From assembly GCF_036417845.1 (NCBI RefSeq), contig NC_089981.1, positions 78,967,268-79,031,267 on the forward strand: a stretch of DNA of 64,000 nt. Direction: 5' to 3'. A model generated the notes under the pieces. The model saw nothing but the letters and a program-made list of their open reading frames with translations, made no database searches and had not been told where the DNA came from. The translations under genes and the position numbers were made by a program. This document shows, one piece after another, positions 13,201 through 40,300 of this stretch; the first letter of the stretch is position 1; every line of letters begins with the position of its first letter. Source of the DNA: Apteryx mantelli (Eukaryota; Chordata; Aves; Apterygiformes; Apterygidae).

Positions 13201-13209
13201 ACACCGCAG

Positions 13210-13298
13210 CCAATCGGCGAAGCGGCTTGCCTGCGACGTCGTTAGGCACAGGCCAATGAGGGCGCCTCAGAGCGAGAGCTGCCAGCGGAGCAGCCAAT
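13210..13298 (+). promoter_or_regulatory. Cluster of three forward CCAAT boxes (NF-Y type), XRCC3 side
   Basis: CCAAT at 13210-13214, 13253-13257 and 13294-13298, spaced about 41-43 bases. Each has a purine-rich flank typical of NF-Y sites. They lie just upstream of the likely XRCC3 start. Confidence 0.65.
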
Positions 13299-13508
13299 GG
13301 CAGGGCGCTACCCGGAAGAGCTTAGGACGCTTTCGGTTGCGGTTCGCTTCGGCAGGAGCAGTGAGGAGTTGATTAGCGTCCGCGGCAGGCACCAGCCCTG
13401 CGAGGAGCGCTCCGAAACGGCCGCCGCAGGGCGCCGTCCCGCCACCCAGCGCCAGCTCCGCGAGGCTTCGGCCAGGGGAGCCCGCCCCCTACTCGCTCCT
13501 CCTCGCTG

Positions 13509-28774
<15,266 letters not shown>

Positions 28775-29480
28775 GAACAGCAAACTGTTGGCAATTTGAG
28801 GGAAGACACCAACCTCTAAGGACCTGCCTCTTACTTCTTGCTAATTTGACAGCTGGTAACATTTGCTATTCTTGACCCCTTCTCATTCCAGTGTGGTTCA
28901 TTATGTAAGAACTGGCAAATGCAATGTGAGTATTTTTTTTGAACCATGAGTATTCACTATAGTGTGCAATATGTATACAATTAATGCTTTAAACAGCCTC
29001 ACCTTTTAAGACTTTGTATATTTTGTTAAACCTTTATTGGCACTTAATATGAAATATGAAAATATGACCTGCACTACAGCTAATGTACAGCACAACTTTT
29101 ATAGTAACAATTATGTATAGTTTGCCACAAAAAGCAAACTAATGTGTATGTCTCTTCTGCAGAGAATAGCTTTTGGGTATAGATCTCAGGTTTTCCCCTC
29201 TATCCAAATGTTTAAAATCAATGTACAATAAAATCTGCCTTAGATATGATTTTATAGAAGTTACTTCTTGGTTTTCTAAACACATTTCACCAGATACCAC
29301 AAAATCAGACTTTCATAAACATGATCTTGAAAATTTCCTTCTGTAATAAATAAGCTTCCGGAATAATGTTTAGTTTTGTATTTTCTTTTTGGTAACTAGT
29401 TTTTGTTAATCTAACTGTAATGCTATCTGGAATTGTATACATTTTAATGTACAAATATGGAATAAATTAATTCAGTTATT
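28775..29480 (+). other. ZFYVE21: ZFYVE21 3' UTR (end approximate)
   Basis: AT-rich sequence after the TAA, with three AATAAA signals. The end is placed shortly after the last one. Use of earlier signals would give shorter UTRs. Confidence 0.7.
29227..29466 (+). terminator. ZFYVE21: ZFYVE21 polyadenylation signals (three AATAAA)
   Basis: AATAAA at 29227-29232, 29345-29350 and 29461-29466, all on the sense strand within 700 bases of the stop codon. Confidence 0.7.
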
Positions 29481-29864
29481 TAAATAAGAGGTGATATTTA
29501 CTTTCACAATATATAACTTCTTTAATGATAGGTACTATACTCTCCATTATCTAAGCTCTGAAACTGTTTACTTCCTTTACAAACAACACCTGTACTTTCA
29601 ATACAATACAACTGTTGTGCATGTAAAGCATCCTTGAGAGCTTTCCTAGACAAGTATTAATTTGCCACAGCTGGAACACTAGAGTTTATAGTGTAAGGAG
29701 GTTCAAAAATGGTTTTGTAAACCAGTTTTTATGCATCAGGTAAAACGATGAGGAAACTTGAATAACAAGCAGGGGGCGGCAAGCTGGAGTTCAAGTCTCT
29801 TCATGTAGACAATGACCAACAGTGCGTCCACCATTGCTACTTACATAAAAATACCAGAGAATGC
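29481..29864. other. Gap between the convergent 3' ends of ZFYVE21 and PPP1R13B
   Basis: About 0.4 kb separating the last plus-strand AATAAA from the minus-strand AATAAA. No gene seen. Confidence 0.65.
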
Positions 29865-31347
29865 AGCCATGCCTTAGCAGTACTTTATTGTGCACATTTA
29901 CATGTTCTCTGAATTAGTGTATCATAGGCTCTTGAAATCATCACATTCATGTAGCAAATTCTTCAACAATAATACCCTTTCACTTTTCACCACAATATAT
30001 ACAGTTAATGCTAAACCTGTGGTAAAAGCAAGTTACAGCACTGCAGAAATGGATATATAAATAATACACACAAAACTTGTACATGAAGAATTAATCAAAT
30101 TGCATACTGTTTAACAGGAGAAAATTACAAGAAATATGGCTACAACTTATAATGGGAAATTCAAAATATACTTTTGGTATATAAAATCATGTACAATTAA
30201 AATTCCAGTGAAGTGCTTTTTTTTGCTTGAAACTACAATGTAGTGGAATAGTTTATTGCATAACTTGCCTTGGCAACAGATGTAAGCTGCCAAGAACCAC
30301 AGAAACTGTCCTCAAATAAGCTACTGCCTTTCTTAAATTCTTCTCTGAACCTTGTTTCTTTCTTCTCCTTGACTTCGCATCTACACAACCCTCTTCCTAC
30401 TTCTATCCAGTCCTTCATATTTTCTTCTAGACTGACTCAGGCAGACTTCAAATTACATAGTGTAACTCTTACCAGACTCTTACCCTTCTCAACTATTGCA
30501 CTTTCATCCACGCAGACATACAGATCCCTTAAGCTGCTGCAATTTTAATATTAACTGTTTTGTCCATAACAAACAAACTCGGGTGGTTAGTAGGGCAACC
30601 TTTACATTAGTAGAGGTAACACTGGTGCTATAAGTTGAATAACAAGAAAATAAAACACCAAGTGAATTATTGTGTAGGGATTTTGAGAAGTGTACAAATA
30701 CTGTTGTTCTGTTAGTTCTCTAGCTTGTCTCTAAATGAAAATAATACTAGATGCTAGACTACATAAAGCTTTTGTTGGGGTTGTCTAGACTAGGATTTAA
30801 GTGTTTAGTATGTTAACACTTAAATTCCTAGCCCTCTTAAAGCTTTGATGACTACTTATGCTCTTAGCAGGTGAAAATCTTGTGTCCTAGAACCCCAAGA
30901 GTTAATTGGTAATGAGAGAACTCAACATTCACTGGTATGAAACAAACTATCCAAAGTTCCGACATGGGACAGTTACTGTGGGATTGGAGCAGACTGGACA
31001 GCATATCTGCACTTTGCAAATGACACCTCTGAACATTTAACACAAGAAAGCTCCTACCACAGAACTTGAACGTAATATGCTGCTTTAGACTATAGTTGGA
31101 GGAACACTGTAGGTATTGGAGATATCGCTCTCCTCATCAGTGGTGGGTCACATAAAACGATCCTCATTTACAAACTGCAGATCTTTAAAATCTTGAATGC
31201 TGTCCATTTAACAAGAGAAAGCACCATTAAAACTAATTACCATAGTTTTATTTCTCCATGTGAAATGATTTAAAATGATGGCTCCAGTGTATGTTTTAAG
31301 TAAGTTTCCAGTTACCAGCAAGGTATTGCACTCTTGTACAACTGAAT
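29865..31347 (-). other. PPP1R13B: PPP1R13B 3' UTR (distal end approximate)
   Basis: AT-rich non-coding sequence between the TGA at 31348-31350 and the minus-strand AATAAA. The plus-strand open frame at 30270-30548 is antisense to it and has no signature. Confidence 0.65.
29884..29889 (-). terminator. PPP1R13B: PPP1R13B polyadenylation signal
   Basis: TTTATT on the plus strand, AATAAA on the sense strand, about 1.46 kb after the stop codon. An alternative signal lies at 30252-30257. Confidence 0.6.
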
Positions 31348-31389
31348 TCAAGCAAGGGTTCGCTGTCTAGGTTTTATTCGTGGATATAA
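31348..31389 (-). CDS. PPP1R13B: PPP1R13B terminal coding exon
   Basis: 42 nt encoding [13 protein letters not shown] and TGA, the human ASPP1 C-terminus. The acceptor is tgtttttacag. Confidence 0.95.
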   Translation of the reverse strand, partial: LYPRIKPRQRTLA

Positions 31390-34300
31390 CTGTAAAAACA
31401 GAATAAAAATATTAAGTTTTGCATGTTTGCTACTAGGTTAAATATATATAAATTTAATTATAACCAAAAGGGTACTTATAAGAACTGGGTCATACAGGGT
31501 GTTTTGGGCTATGTTTTTTTTTTTTTTGTAAGCTACAGTGTGTTCTTAGGTACCTTCTGAAAAATTCAATCAATCAGAAACAGCAGGAGGGCAGGGCTGA
31601 CTTATTCCTGCCAGCAGCAGCAAAATTATTGCTCTAAAAATTACTTGGTCTGCTTGCTTAAGACACAGAGAAGACCAAACATACTTTTAAGTACAAGAAT
31701 TCTCCTTATTAGAAAATTCTAGCCTTAGAGAGAGTTTATTATTTCCTGCACTATAAGTTTTTTCTTTCACATATTTTATCTTCTCTATCTCCCTACTTAG
31801 TAGCCTTAAGTTCCTGGTCTCTTGTGATAGCAGTGTTCCATTAAGTTGGCTGAGAGCTACTTGAGTGATTTGCCTAGAGTTGTCATCTTCAGGGCTTTTT
31901 CCTGTTTTTAAGGTAGGGGTGCATGTGCGTGCGTGTACACACACACAGCCTATCTTGTGCCAAGTATTAAAAAAAGCTTCCTAAAGAACATGCAGGGAGA
32001 CAGAAGAGGGATACAAGGTGGGGTTGTTAACTGTCATTCTCAAAAAACTCAAAGACTGCCCACTTCATGGGAGCAACGTAGGGGAGGGAGTGGGAAATCA
32101 AGCAGACATGCTCATCTGTTCCCTTGGCACCAAGCACCTGCAAGAGCTGCAAGCAGCAGTGGCAGGTCCAGAGCTTGGCTCAGTTTTAGTGCGTGGCCCC
32201 AAATGTAGAGCTATGCAAAGTTACCCCTTCCCCACTTGCTTTTGCCAGCCTCTTTTCAGTCCCTGGTCAATGTTGATGTTCCACTGACAAGCTGTCACTG
32301 GCCGCTGCATGTAGCTGCACAAGGAGCTTGCACAGTTATCTCCGGATACAGCCCACTAGTTGGAGAATTCTGCTCTATGCCATTGATTAGGTAGCATCAT
32401 GCCTTTTATCTAAATAATGTTTTTGGTTTTGAAGAAATGATTGGATCAAATATGAGTTAAGGAGTAGAAGCAGCTTCTTACCGTTCAACATAAAAACTTC
32501 CCTGTTCTAGGATTCTGAGCACTTCTGGCTACATCTGCCTTCTGGCCAGATCTCCAGATTGCGTTTTTTTTTCCCCTTTTTTTTCCACAATAGGTTTTGA
32601 GACCTTCTTAATATAACTGTCCTTCCTGGGCTAAACCTTAGGGCTGCTTAATAGAGCCACCACACTTCACACAGGGACCCTATTTTTTTTAATCAAAGGA
32701 AAACTCTTATTAAAGATTAAAGCTGAAAATATATTCAGTAAGTGTACTAAACCTACTGAATAAAAAAGCTGGGCTTATCAAAGCCTCTCCTTTCTGTTTA
32801 CAATAACAACACAGAGGCCTGAAAGAATAAGGATAACCTGCTGTGTACCACTTCATAGTGGTGTATCAAGATGATGCACAGATGGGTTCTGGCCAACGGT
32901 CCGTCTGTGTTCCTACTTCAGGAGGAAGTAAAAAGTAGAAGGGAGAAGGTAACTTAAAAAGAACTTACCCCAAGCAGATTTTTAGGCACATAGCCTTCTT
33001 TATCATTGAGTCGGGCCCACCACCACTCTGTTTCGTTGTCATCCTTGCGTCGTAGAATAGTAATGGCATCACCCTCATGGAATGACAACTCGTCGTTATT
33101 CTGGGCTTCATAATCCCACAGAGCATACACCACTCCTTTATTCATAACTCCCAACTTCTCTTGCACTCCTGTTAACAAAAAGTTAGAGAACACAGGAAAT
33201 GGTAAATATCCTGTTTTTCCCTCTAGGATTTTTAGTGTGGACATTATGACCCAAATATATTAGTCTCTTATTAATAAAATTCCAGAAACAATTAATTAGC
33301 AGCATTTTCACAATGAAACACTTTCAGAAATTGAACTGCATGATAAAACCACATCTTGCAGAGTATTTGATTTGCAGCATGAGTTTTTTCCTTTTATTGT
33401 ATATGCAATGGAAACTTTGTGGTCTTATTCAAATAAGGACAAAATAGTTTCACATATGTTTAAGCAAAGCAGCTTTATAGAGCTGTTCTGTGTTTCTCAT
33501 AGGCCTACTTTCTACTGCACACCTTATACAGTAACACTCGAAACTTCTGAAAATATGCACAGCCAGGTATGTGAAGTCTTAACAAAGCTTACAACCTTCT
33601 CTGATGCAAACTGAAAATTTGTCAGCTGCATCTAAGATATTTTTGTAGCAAAACATATCTTGGTACCTAAACACATTCTGTAAGTTATTTATTCAGAAAG
33701 TATACATGTGTCTTTCTTTATGTGATCTGCTAGAAATTTGTGCATCTGGAAGTTGCAGTATCTATCAAGATACTTGACAACTCACTGTTACTGTCAAAAC
33801 CTCTAATGGAAGCATTTCATTGACATTAAGCCAAATTAATCTTAAAAAATATCTAACATTAGAAAGAGCCTGTGAAGTAACTCAAAGAAGGGAAAGAATA
33901 TGAGCAACATAATAACCAAAAGGCTATTTTGTTATTAGCATTTTGAAAGTACAGGTGAAGGGCAGTATCTTCAAGTCTAGGGCCGAAGTAGAAGATAATA
34001 AAACGTTTCATATAGAACAGAGGGACAGCATGCTGTTGCATAGAAAAGGGCTGAATTTTAGAAAAGCTAAAAAGGGTTGTAAGATGCATCACAACCTACC
34101 GTACAAGAACTGGGAACACTGAATATAACCTTCTTCCATCTCTTCACACTTGTCTGCAGCAGTTTCAATATCACTTATAGTTGAAGCAAAAATTGCTGCC
34201 CCAGATTCAACAAGTAGTTTACAGAGATGAACACTATTGCAAGAAGCAGCACAATGCAAAGGTGTCCTGAAGTAAAGCAAAAATGTAGACATTAGAAAAA

Positions 34301-37300
34301 ATGCTCCAGGAATCCCAACTATTTTGTCTTGCAATACGAAGTTTAGTCTGTCTATATTAATATTTAATACTTTTTTTTAAAAAGAAATTGTTTTCTTACT
34401 GATTATAGTATATGCGTTGTGCAAAACCTGTCAGACAACCTGGAGTGGATTCCTGCCTGACTCCACTAAAGCCAAGCATTATAAAATAGATGTTATCAAA
34501 AATGTAAATTTTCATATCTTGCAAGGCTGCTGGATATAAAAGGGCATTTCCTAACATGAGGAAATTTGAAAGGTAAAACAAGATGAGGGAGAAACTGATG
34601 AGCATGGTAAGCTTCAGATCCCGTCCAGAATCTGTGGATGGATTATATGAAGATGAAACTTCTTAAACAAATGAACTTTGGTCACTTGATATTTATAGTT
34701 TAATTATTTTGGCATGTGAAGAAGAAATTCAACTATACAACTAAATAAAACCAAAATATAATTTATGACTTAAGTGTACTTTCACATGAGTTCAACACGA
34801 TGTAACCTTGCATTTGAGTTTGTCAACATCCAGAGATTAGCAAGTGCTCATTTGCTGTGGGTAAAGGGAAGAAAACTGTTCCCAGAACAGGTCTCCACTA
34901 AATTTTGGTTTTGAATTTGCATCAAAATGGCTTTTTTTCAGATGCTAGGTTAAAAATCTTGACACTTACCACCCATCACTATCTGCTGCATTTACATTTA
35001 CACCAAAATCAAGCAGGAACTTCACAATGTGGTGATGACCAGCACACACTGCATTATGCAAAGGTGTAATTCCTTCATCATTGGGTTTACTGGGATCATC
35101 AACCTATTGAAAACATGAAATAGTTCATTAATTTTATTTATTTATTTATTTAAAGTACTGAAAGAGGTTGCATTGGTTTGGAAGCTCACCTCATATATGA
35201 TTCTTTGCACAAGATCAAATTCTCCCTCCAAAGAAGCATCTAGGAGGAGGGCTAATGGATTGAACTTCACCCTCAAGCCATGGCCAGTTCTTTCTGAGTT
35301 AGGTTTCTTCAGGTTGGTGCGTTTGGTCTGAGTGGAGATAAAAGTTGGAAGGCATCATTTCAGGGTGCATAAGTATTACAAACCATTCAGTTACTTTCTA
35401 ACTAGATAAAAAATCCCATCCTCCTTAAATGTTAATTAGAAGTATGCAAACACTTTTATTATAAAATCTTGTGCTCATAGGAAATACAAGGCCATGTGCA
35501 AACTGCAATCAAACTGTAATAGGAATCTGAGGATTTTGCTGAAGAATTTATGATAGCTTTACATGAATCAAAAAGTGGAGATAGTCTCTGAAATCAATGT
35601 TAAATTGAAACATATTAACAACTAAGAATAAAATTCATTTTTCTCTCCATTTTCAGTTCTCCATATGCTGTAGATTTTGGTAATGACAAAGCCAACTAGT
35701 ATTTAGAAGGTTTTGGTGCAGCTGGAGGAGGATACTGAAAGCAATTCAAATTATGAGACAAGCACATTAGAGAAACATTACTGCTAGAACAAGTCAGCTG
35801 TGTCGCTGGTAGTGTTGTCAACTCTGCTCTCACATCTCTCTACTGAGAGAGAAGCAGGAATTCACTTCTCCCAGAGTAGTTCTTTCAGCTTGTTTGCAAA
35901 TGAAAAAGCCCCACTGCAGTAACTTACCCATAGGTTCATACGAATAATCAGAATAGAATAGAATAATTATATGTAGCCCTGGGGAAATGAAATTTTTTTA
36001 AATGGTATCTCAGATATCAGAATTAGTTCTACAACAAGAGCACATCCCAAAAGTTGTTCTGTGGCCTAATTTCTATACACAGTCTTCTGTTGCCTGTGTG
36101 CATATTTTCCCTATTAAAACACTACACTTGTAAAGAAACTAACACATAAGAATCTTCCTTGGTGCTCTCCTGGTTTTCATTTATTTTAGTTTCATAAAAC
36201 TTGAAGTGCAGCACACCATTTGGCATAATATCATCATCTTCCAGTTTTGCTTAAACACACAGCTAATTCTAAAGTCCATATAATTGTCTTTTTTGGGGTC
36301 ACTTACTGGAGGAAGTGGAGGAGGAAGAGCTGGCGGCAAAGGAGCTTCGTCCTCTACTGGAGAGCTGACCTCAGGTGTGGGAGTGGATGACGGTTCAACA
36401 GAAGGAACTATGGCAGGATTGTTGTTGTTATCTTCAGTTGTCTCAGATGTTTGATTTGTGGTTTCAGTGCTTATGAGTTCCTCAGTAGCAGGAGAAGGTA
36501 ATTCATTATCATTGGCATCTGATGAAGGTGGTGGCTCATCAGGAAGAGGAACTGTAGGTTGCACAGAAATGGGTTCTTCAATATTGCCATTGGTACTAGC
36601 GTTACCATTATCAACATCTGCTAAGATGCCTATAAAGTCCTGTGGATTGCTTGGCTGATAAAAAGGAGCACTTTCTATTCCTCCAGCAAGAGTATTAAAG
36701 CGCTGATACAGTAATTTTTGTATATTTGGTCCACTTGGGCCTTCTGGTTCAGTGATAGAGCTACGCTTCTTTAATGGCCTAGGAGCATTGGCCAATTTTC
36801 TTCTCAGAGCTTCAAGATCAGCATCACTTTGATATCGTAGGGGTGAATGTACAATAGGTGTAAGCTTAGTAGGACTGAGAGGACGAGGAATGTTTTCCAC
36901 ATTACTATTATTTTCACTGGATGGTGTAACGTTTTCCAGCTCTTGATCTTTTTCAGAGAGCTCAGTCTGAGGCTGTGAAGAAGTCTGGGCGGGCAAAGAA
37001 CCATGAAGGAACGGCAATGGTGAGGGAGAAGTTGAACCAGATTGTAAGACAGGTTTTCCATAAACTGAAAAAAAGAAAGAAGGAAAACAGTGAAGAACTG
37101 TTCTGAAATTACCCAATAAAAATATCTGCAAATAAACTGCATGCATCTCTGTTGCTACTTGTTCAAAACTAATATAGAAAAGAAAAATCAAATGAATTAT
37201 GTTGGAGTTCATCAAAACAGGAATAAATACTCATCTGTTATTGATGGCAATGCTTCTTACAATTATAAATGGCAATAAGTAATACCTGGAATGTTTTTCC

Positions 37301-40300
37301 TCTTTCAGGAGGAAACAGTAAGAGGAGAAAATCTCTCTAGACAACTTTTTTCAATTTATTTCTGAAAGTACATGTAGAGTATTCAGATTATATAGTCTAT
37401 TGTTCTAAGAGCATCTTGTTTTAAATAAAAGGGTAACTGAATATAGGCTTATCTATCACTCCAAAAATAAATGGGATCATTGTGCTGCCATGCTGCATAT
37501 ATAAAAATACCTTTCCTCTTCTCACAAATTTAGATGAGATTTTCAAGCAACAAGTGACTTACACTGATACAGAAATTATATGAAGCCTGACAAATAACAG
37601 TCTATTTCAAAGGGAAAAAAAAAGCGCACAATATATTCTACCTGCTTTTACTGACTTATTTAATGTATTGTATACAGCTTGTTGATAATTCTTTGGTGGT
37701 GTTGCTTGCTGAAGATACATTGAGTAGATGGAACTGGAGTTCACTGTCTGTGGTCCTTTTCTGGGAGACTGAGGTCTTGATCCTTTATCAGCTAGAAAAG
37801 GTCTGATAGCCACAGTCAAAGGGAGTTCTGGCCTGCCATCTCCTCCTGGAAACAAGGGGGGACCGGAAGGCTGATATGTAGGGCTGGGAGGTACAGAAAT
37901 TCTCTGTTGAATCTGTTGTGAAGAACCGGGCTGATGTATATTGCTAGCAGGTGGTAGTGGAACAGGTCTTTGTCGATTTGTTATACTGGTGCCAGGCCTG
38001 GGTAGGCTGCCGTCCTTTCTTCTTTCTAGAGAATTTGTAGAACCTGTTCCTAAGGGAACTGGACTTGGATAGGTCCCGTAGTTTTGAGGCAACTGCTTGC
38101 TTACACCAGGAATTGTTGGTGGCACTTTCCCCAGATCAAGACCCTATATAAGAACAATAAAAATAGCATATGAAAAATAAGGTATGCTATTTCATTAAAT
38201 AAATACTTGTGAGCAAGAATATTTCACACTGAACAAAGCAAACTAATAATCTTATGTGACAGTGAAGGAGTTAATATATACAACTTGTGTTCCTTAATCA
38301 CTAAACATGACTCTACCTGAATTTATCACAAGACATCATCATATGTCATAGATAGAGGCCAGTGTGTTAGGGCATCTTCATTTACTCATTAATATGAATC
38401 AAAACCTATTTGCATACTTTCTAAACCTGAATGACTAGTTCTAGGTTCTGGATCTCAGTACCTATTTGATAATATATTTGATAATATATAGCATGGTAAC
38501 AGTGACAGTTTACCAAAACAAATTAAAGACAAGGTCCTTATTTGTTAAAGATTACAGTCTTAAAGAATTCCTAAAGTACAAGAACAACAATGCAGATATA
38601 CAACATGGATTGGGTCTCTGAAGGATGGATTTAATGACTTTTTTTTTAAAGGATTTTTGTGAGAAAAAGATCACATGTTGAAAAAGTGATAATCTATGCC
38701 AAGTAAAATAGCAACATAAAGATCTGAAATACAAAAATAGGAGGGTGGGGAAGATGATTAGGAGAAGCAAAGGGGGGAAAGGGGGAGACTGTGATGTAAC
38801 AGAACAGGAACGCATACAAACCACTGAAGCTGGGGAAAAAAAAAATACTAATGTCAGAAGAGCAGAAAGAAAAAGGAGGAATATAAAGGTAATTTTATTT
38901 GTGATGCTTTTAATAATTATCAGCAGGAAAATGAAATGTGTAAATATCTAAAGAGTTTGGCTACAGAAGCCAAAGGTTTACAATTTCAGTAAACTAGATT
39001 TAAAAATACACCATAGATGAAACGCACCAGCTTATCAGTACTTCCTAATACTGAAGTTGGCAAAGGCTGGCTGGATATAGTTCCTTGTTTTAAAGCGGTA
39101 TCCATGCTTGATTCTTTCCAGTCTGTGTTGGAGATCTGAGGCGGCTTTACCACAGGAGTTGAACTCTGTTTAAGTATTGGCCAATTTCCATCATTTGCTT
39201 GAAAACAGAGAAAAATATTATATTTAAGATAATCCATGTCATCATTGTAAACAAGCAAAATAACATATAAAGTGGAATAGTTTAGGTTACAACAGGATGA
39301 ATTTGATTCCAGAAATAAGATAAATCCTTATTAATGTCTGATTCAGAAATCAATACTGAAAACTCAATCTCTGTATATAATATACTGTTCATTAGCCTTT
39401 GGTATTCAAACTGTATTATAAATTAGCTAAAGAAAAAAAAAGTTTAAAATTTTGGAGTGAGGGTTGCACATTCTGCTGTTAAAAGGCAAATTTAAAATTA
39501 GGTTCAGAAAAAAAGTCCTTACAGAAACATTCCAATCAATACATTTCTTTTGGTACTATCCAGAAACACTGTCAAAATATGCTAAATGTTAAATCTATAT
39601 AAGCTGTATATAAGCTCCGATTAGACTTACTCCAAATTTAAACTATTGTTACTAGATTCATTGAATCATATCAGGAACTCATTTGAACAATGTGGCGAAA
39701 CAAAAACATACATTTCTTTGCTGGAACTGGCTTTTAACTTACCTTTTGTTTTTCCTCAGCATACTTATCTGATCAGCATTGCCTTGGAGATTTAATTTTG
39801 CAGAAATGTATAAAGTCAGCTGACAATTTCAAGTCACAACATCAAGATGCAAGTCATGGGCTTTTATCCTCATCATATGCAAAAGTATCATGCATAGCTG
39901 CACGTAAACTGAGGCAACAAACCCTTAATGAATTCCTAGATGCTTTGATACGTTCCTTTATTAACTGGAGGAGACTGTTTACTTTCTATTTCTAAGCAAG
40001 CAGTTTAAAAGGCCTGATAATTAAAAAAGTTTTATAGTAACTAGATAGATCCTTGGCTTGGTCCAAAGGCTTTGATCTGCCTTTAAAAGATTAAACTTCA
40101 GGTTTCTCCTACTCCAAGGCCAGAGGTGGTTTTCTCCTTCCCTACTGCTCTGTAATGATCTTAGTGGAGCATTTAAGCTTAATACAGATGGCATGTAACA
40201 GATAACTAACTTTACTAGAGGATGACAAATAAAATGAAGTGTACTGTGGGGAAAAAGGAAGATTTACTGAAATTTCTAGACCCCATAGTAAGACAAGATC

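Noticed and set aside
36458..36658. Plus-strand open frame opposite the large PPP1R13B proline-rich exon
   Set aside because: Shadow of a real coding exon.
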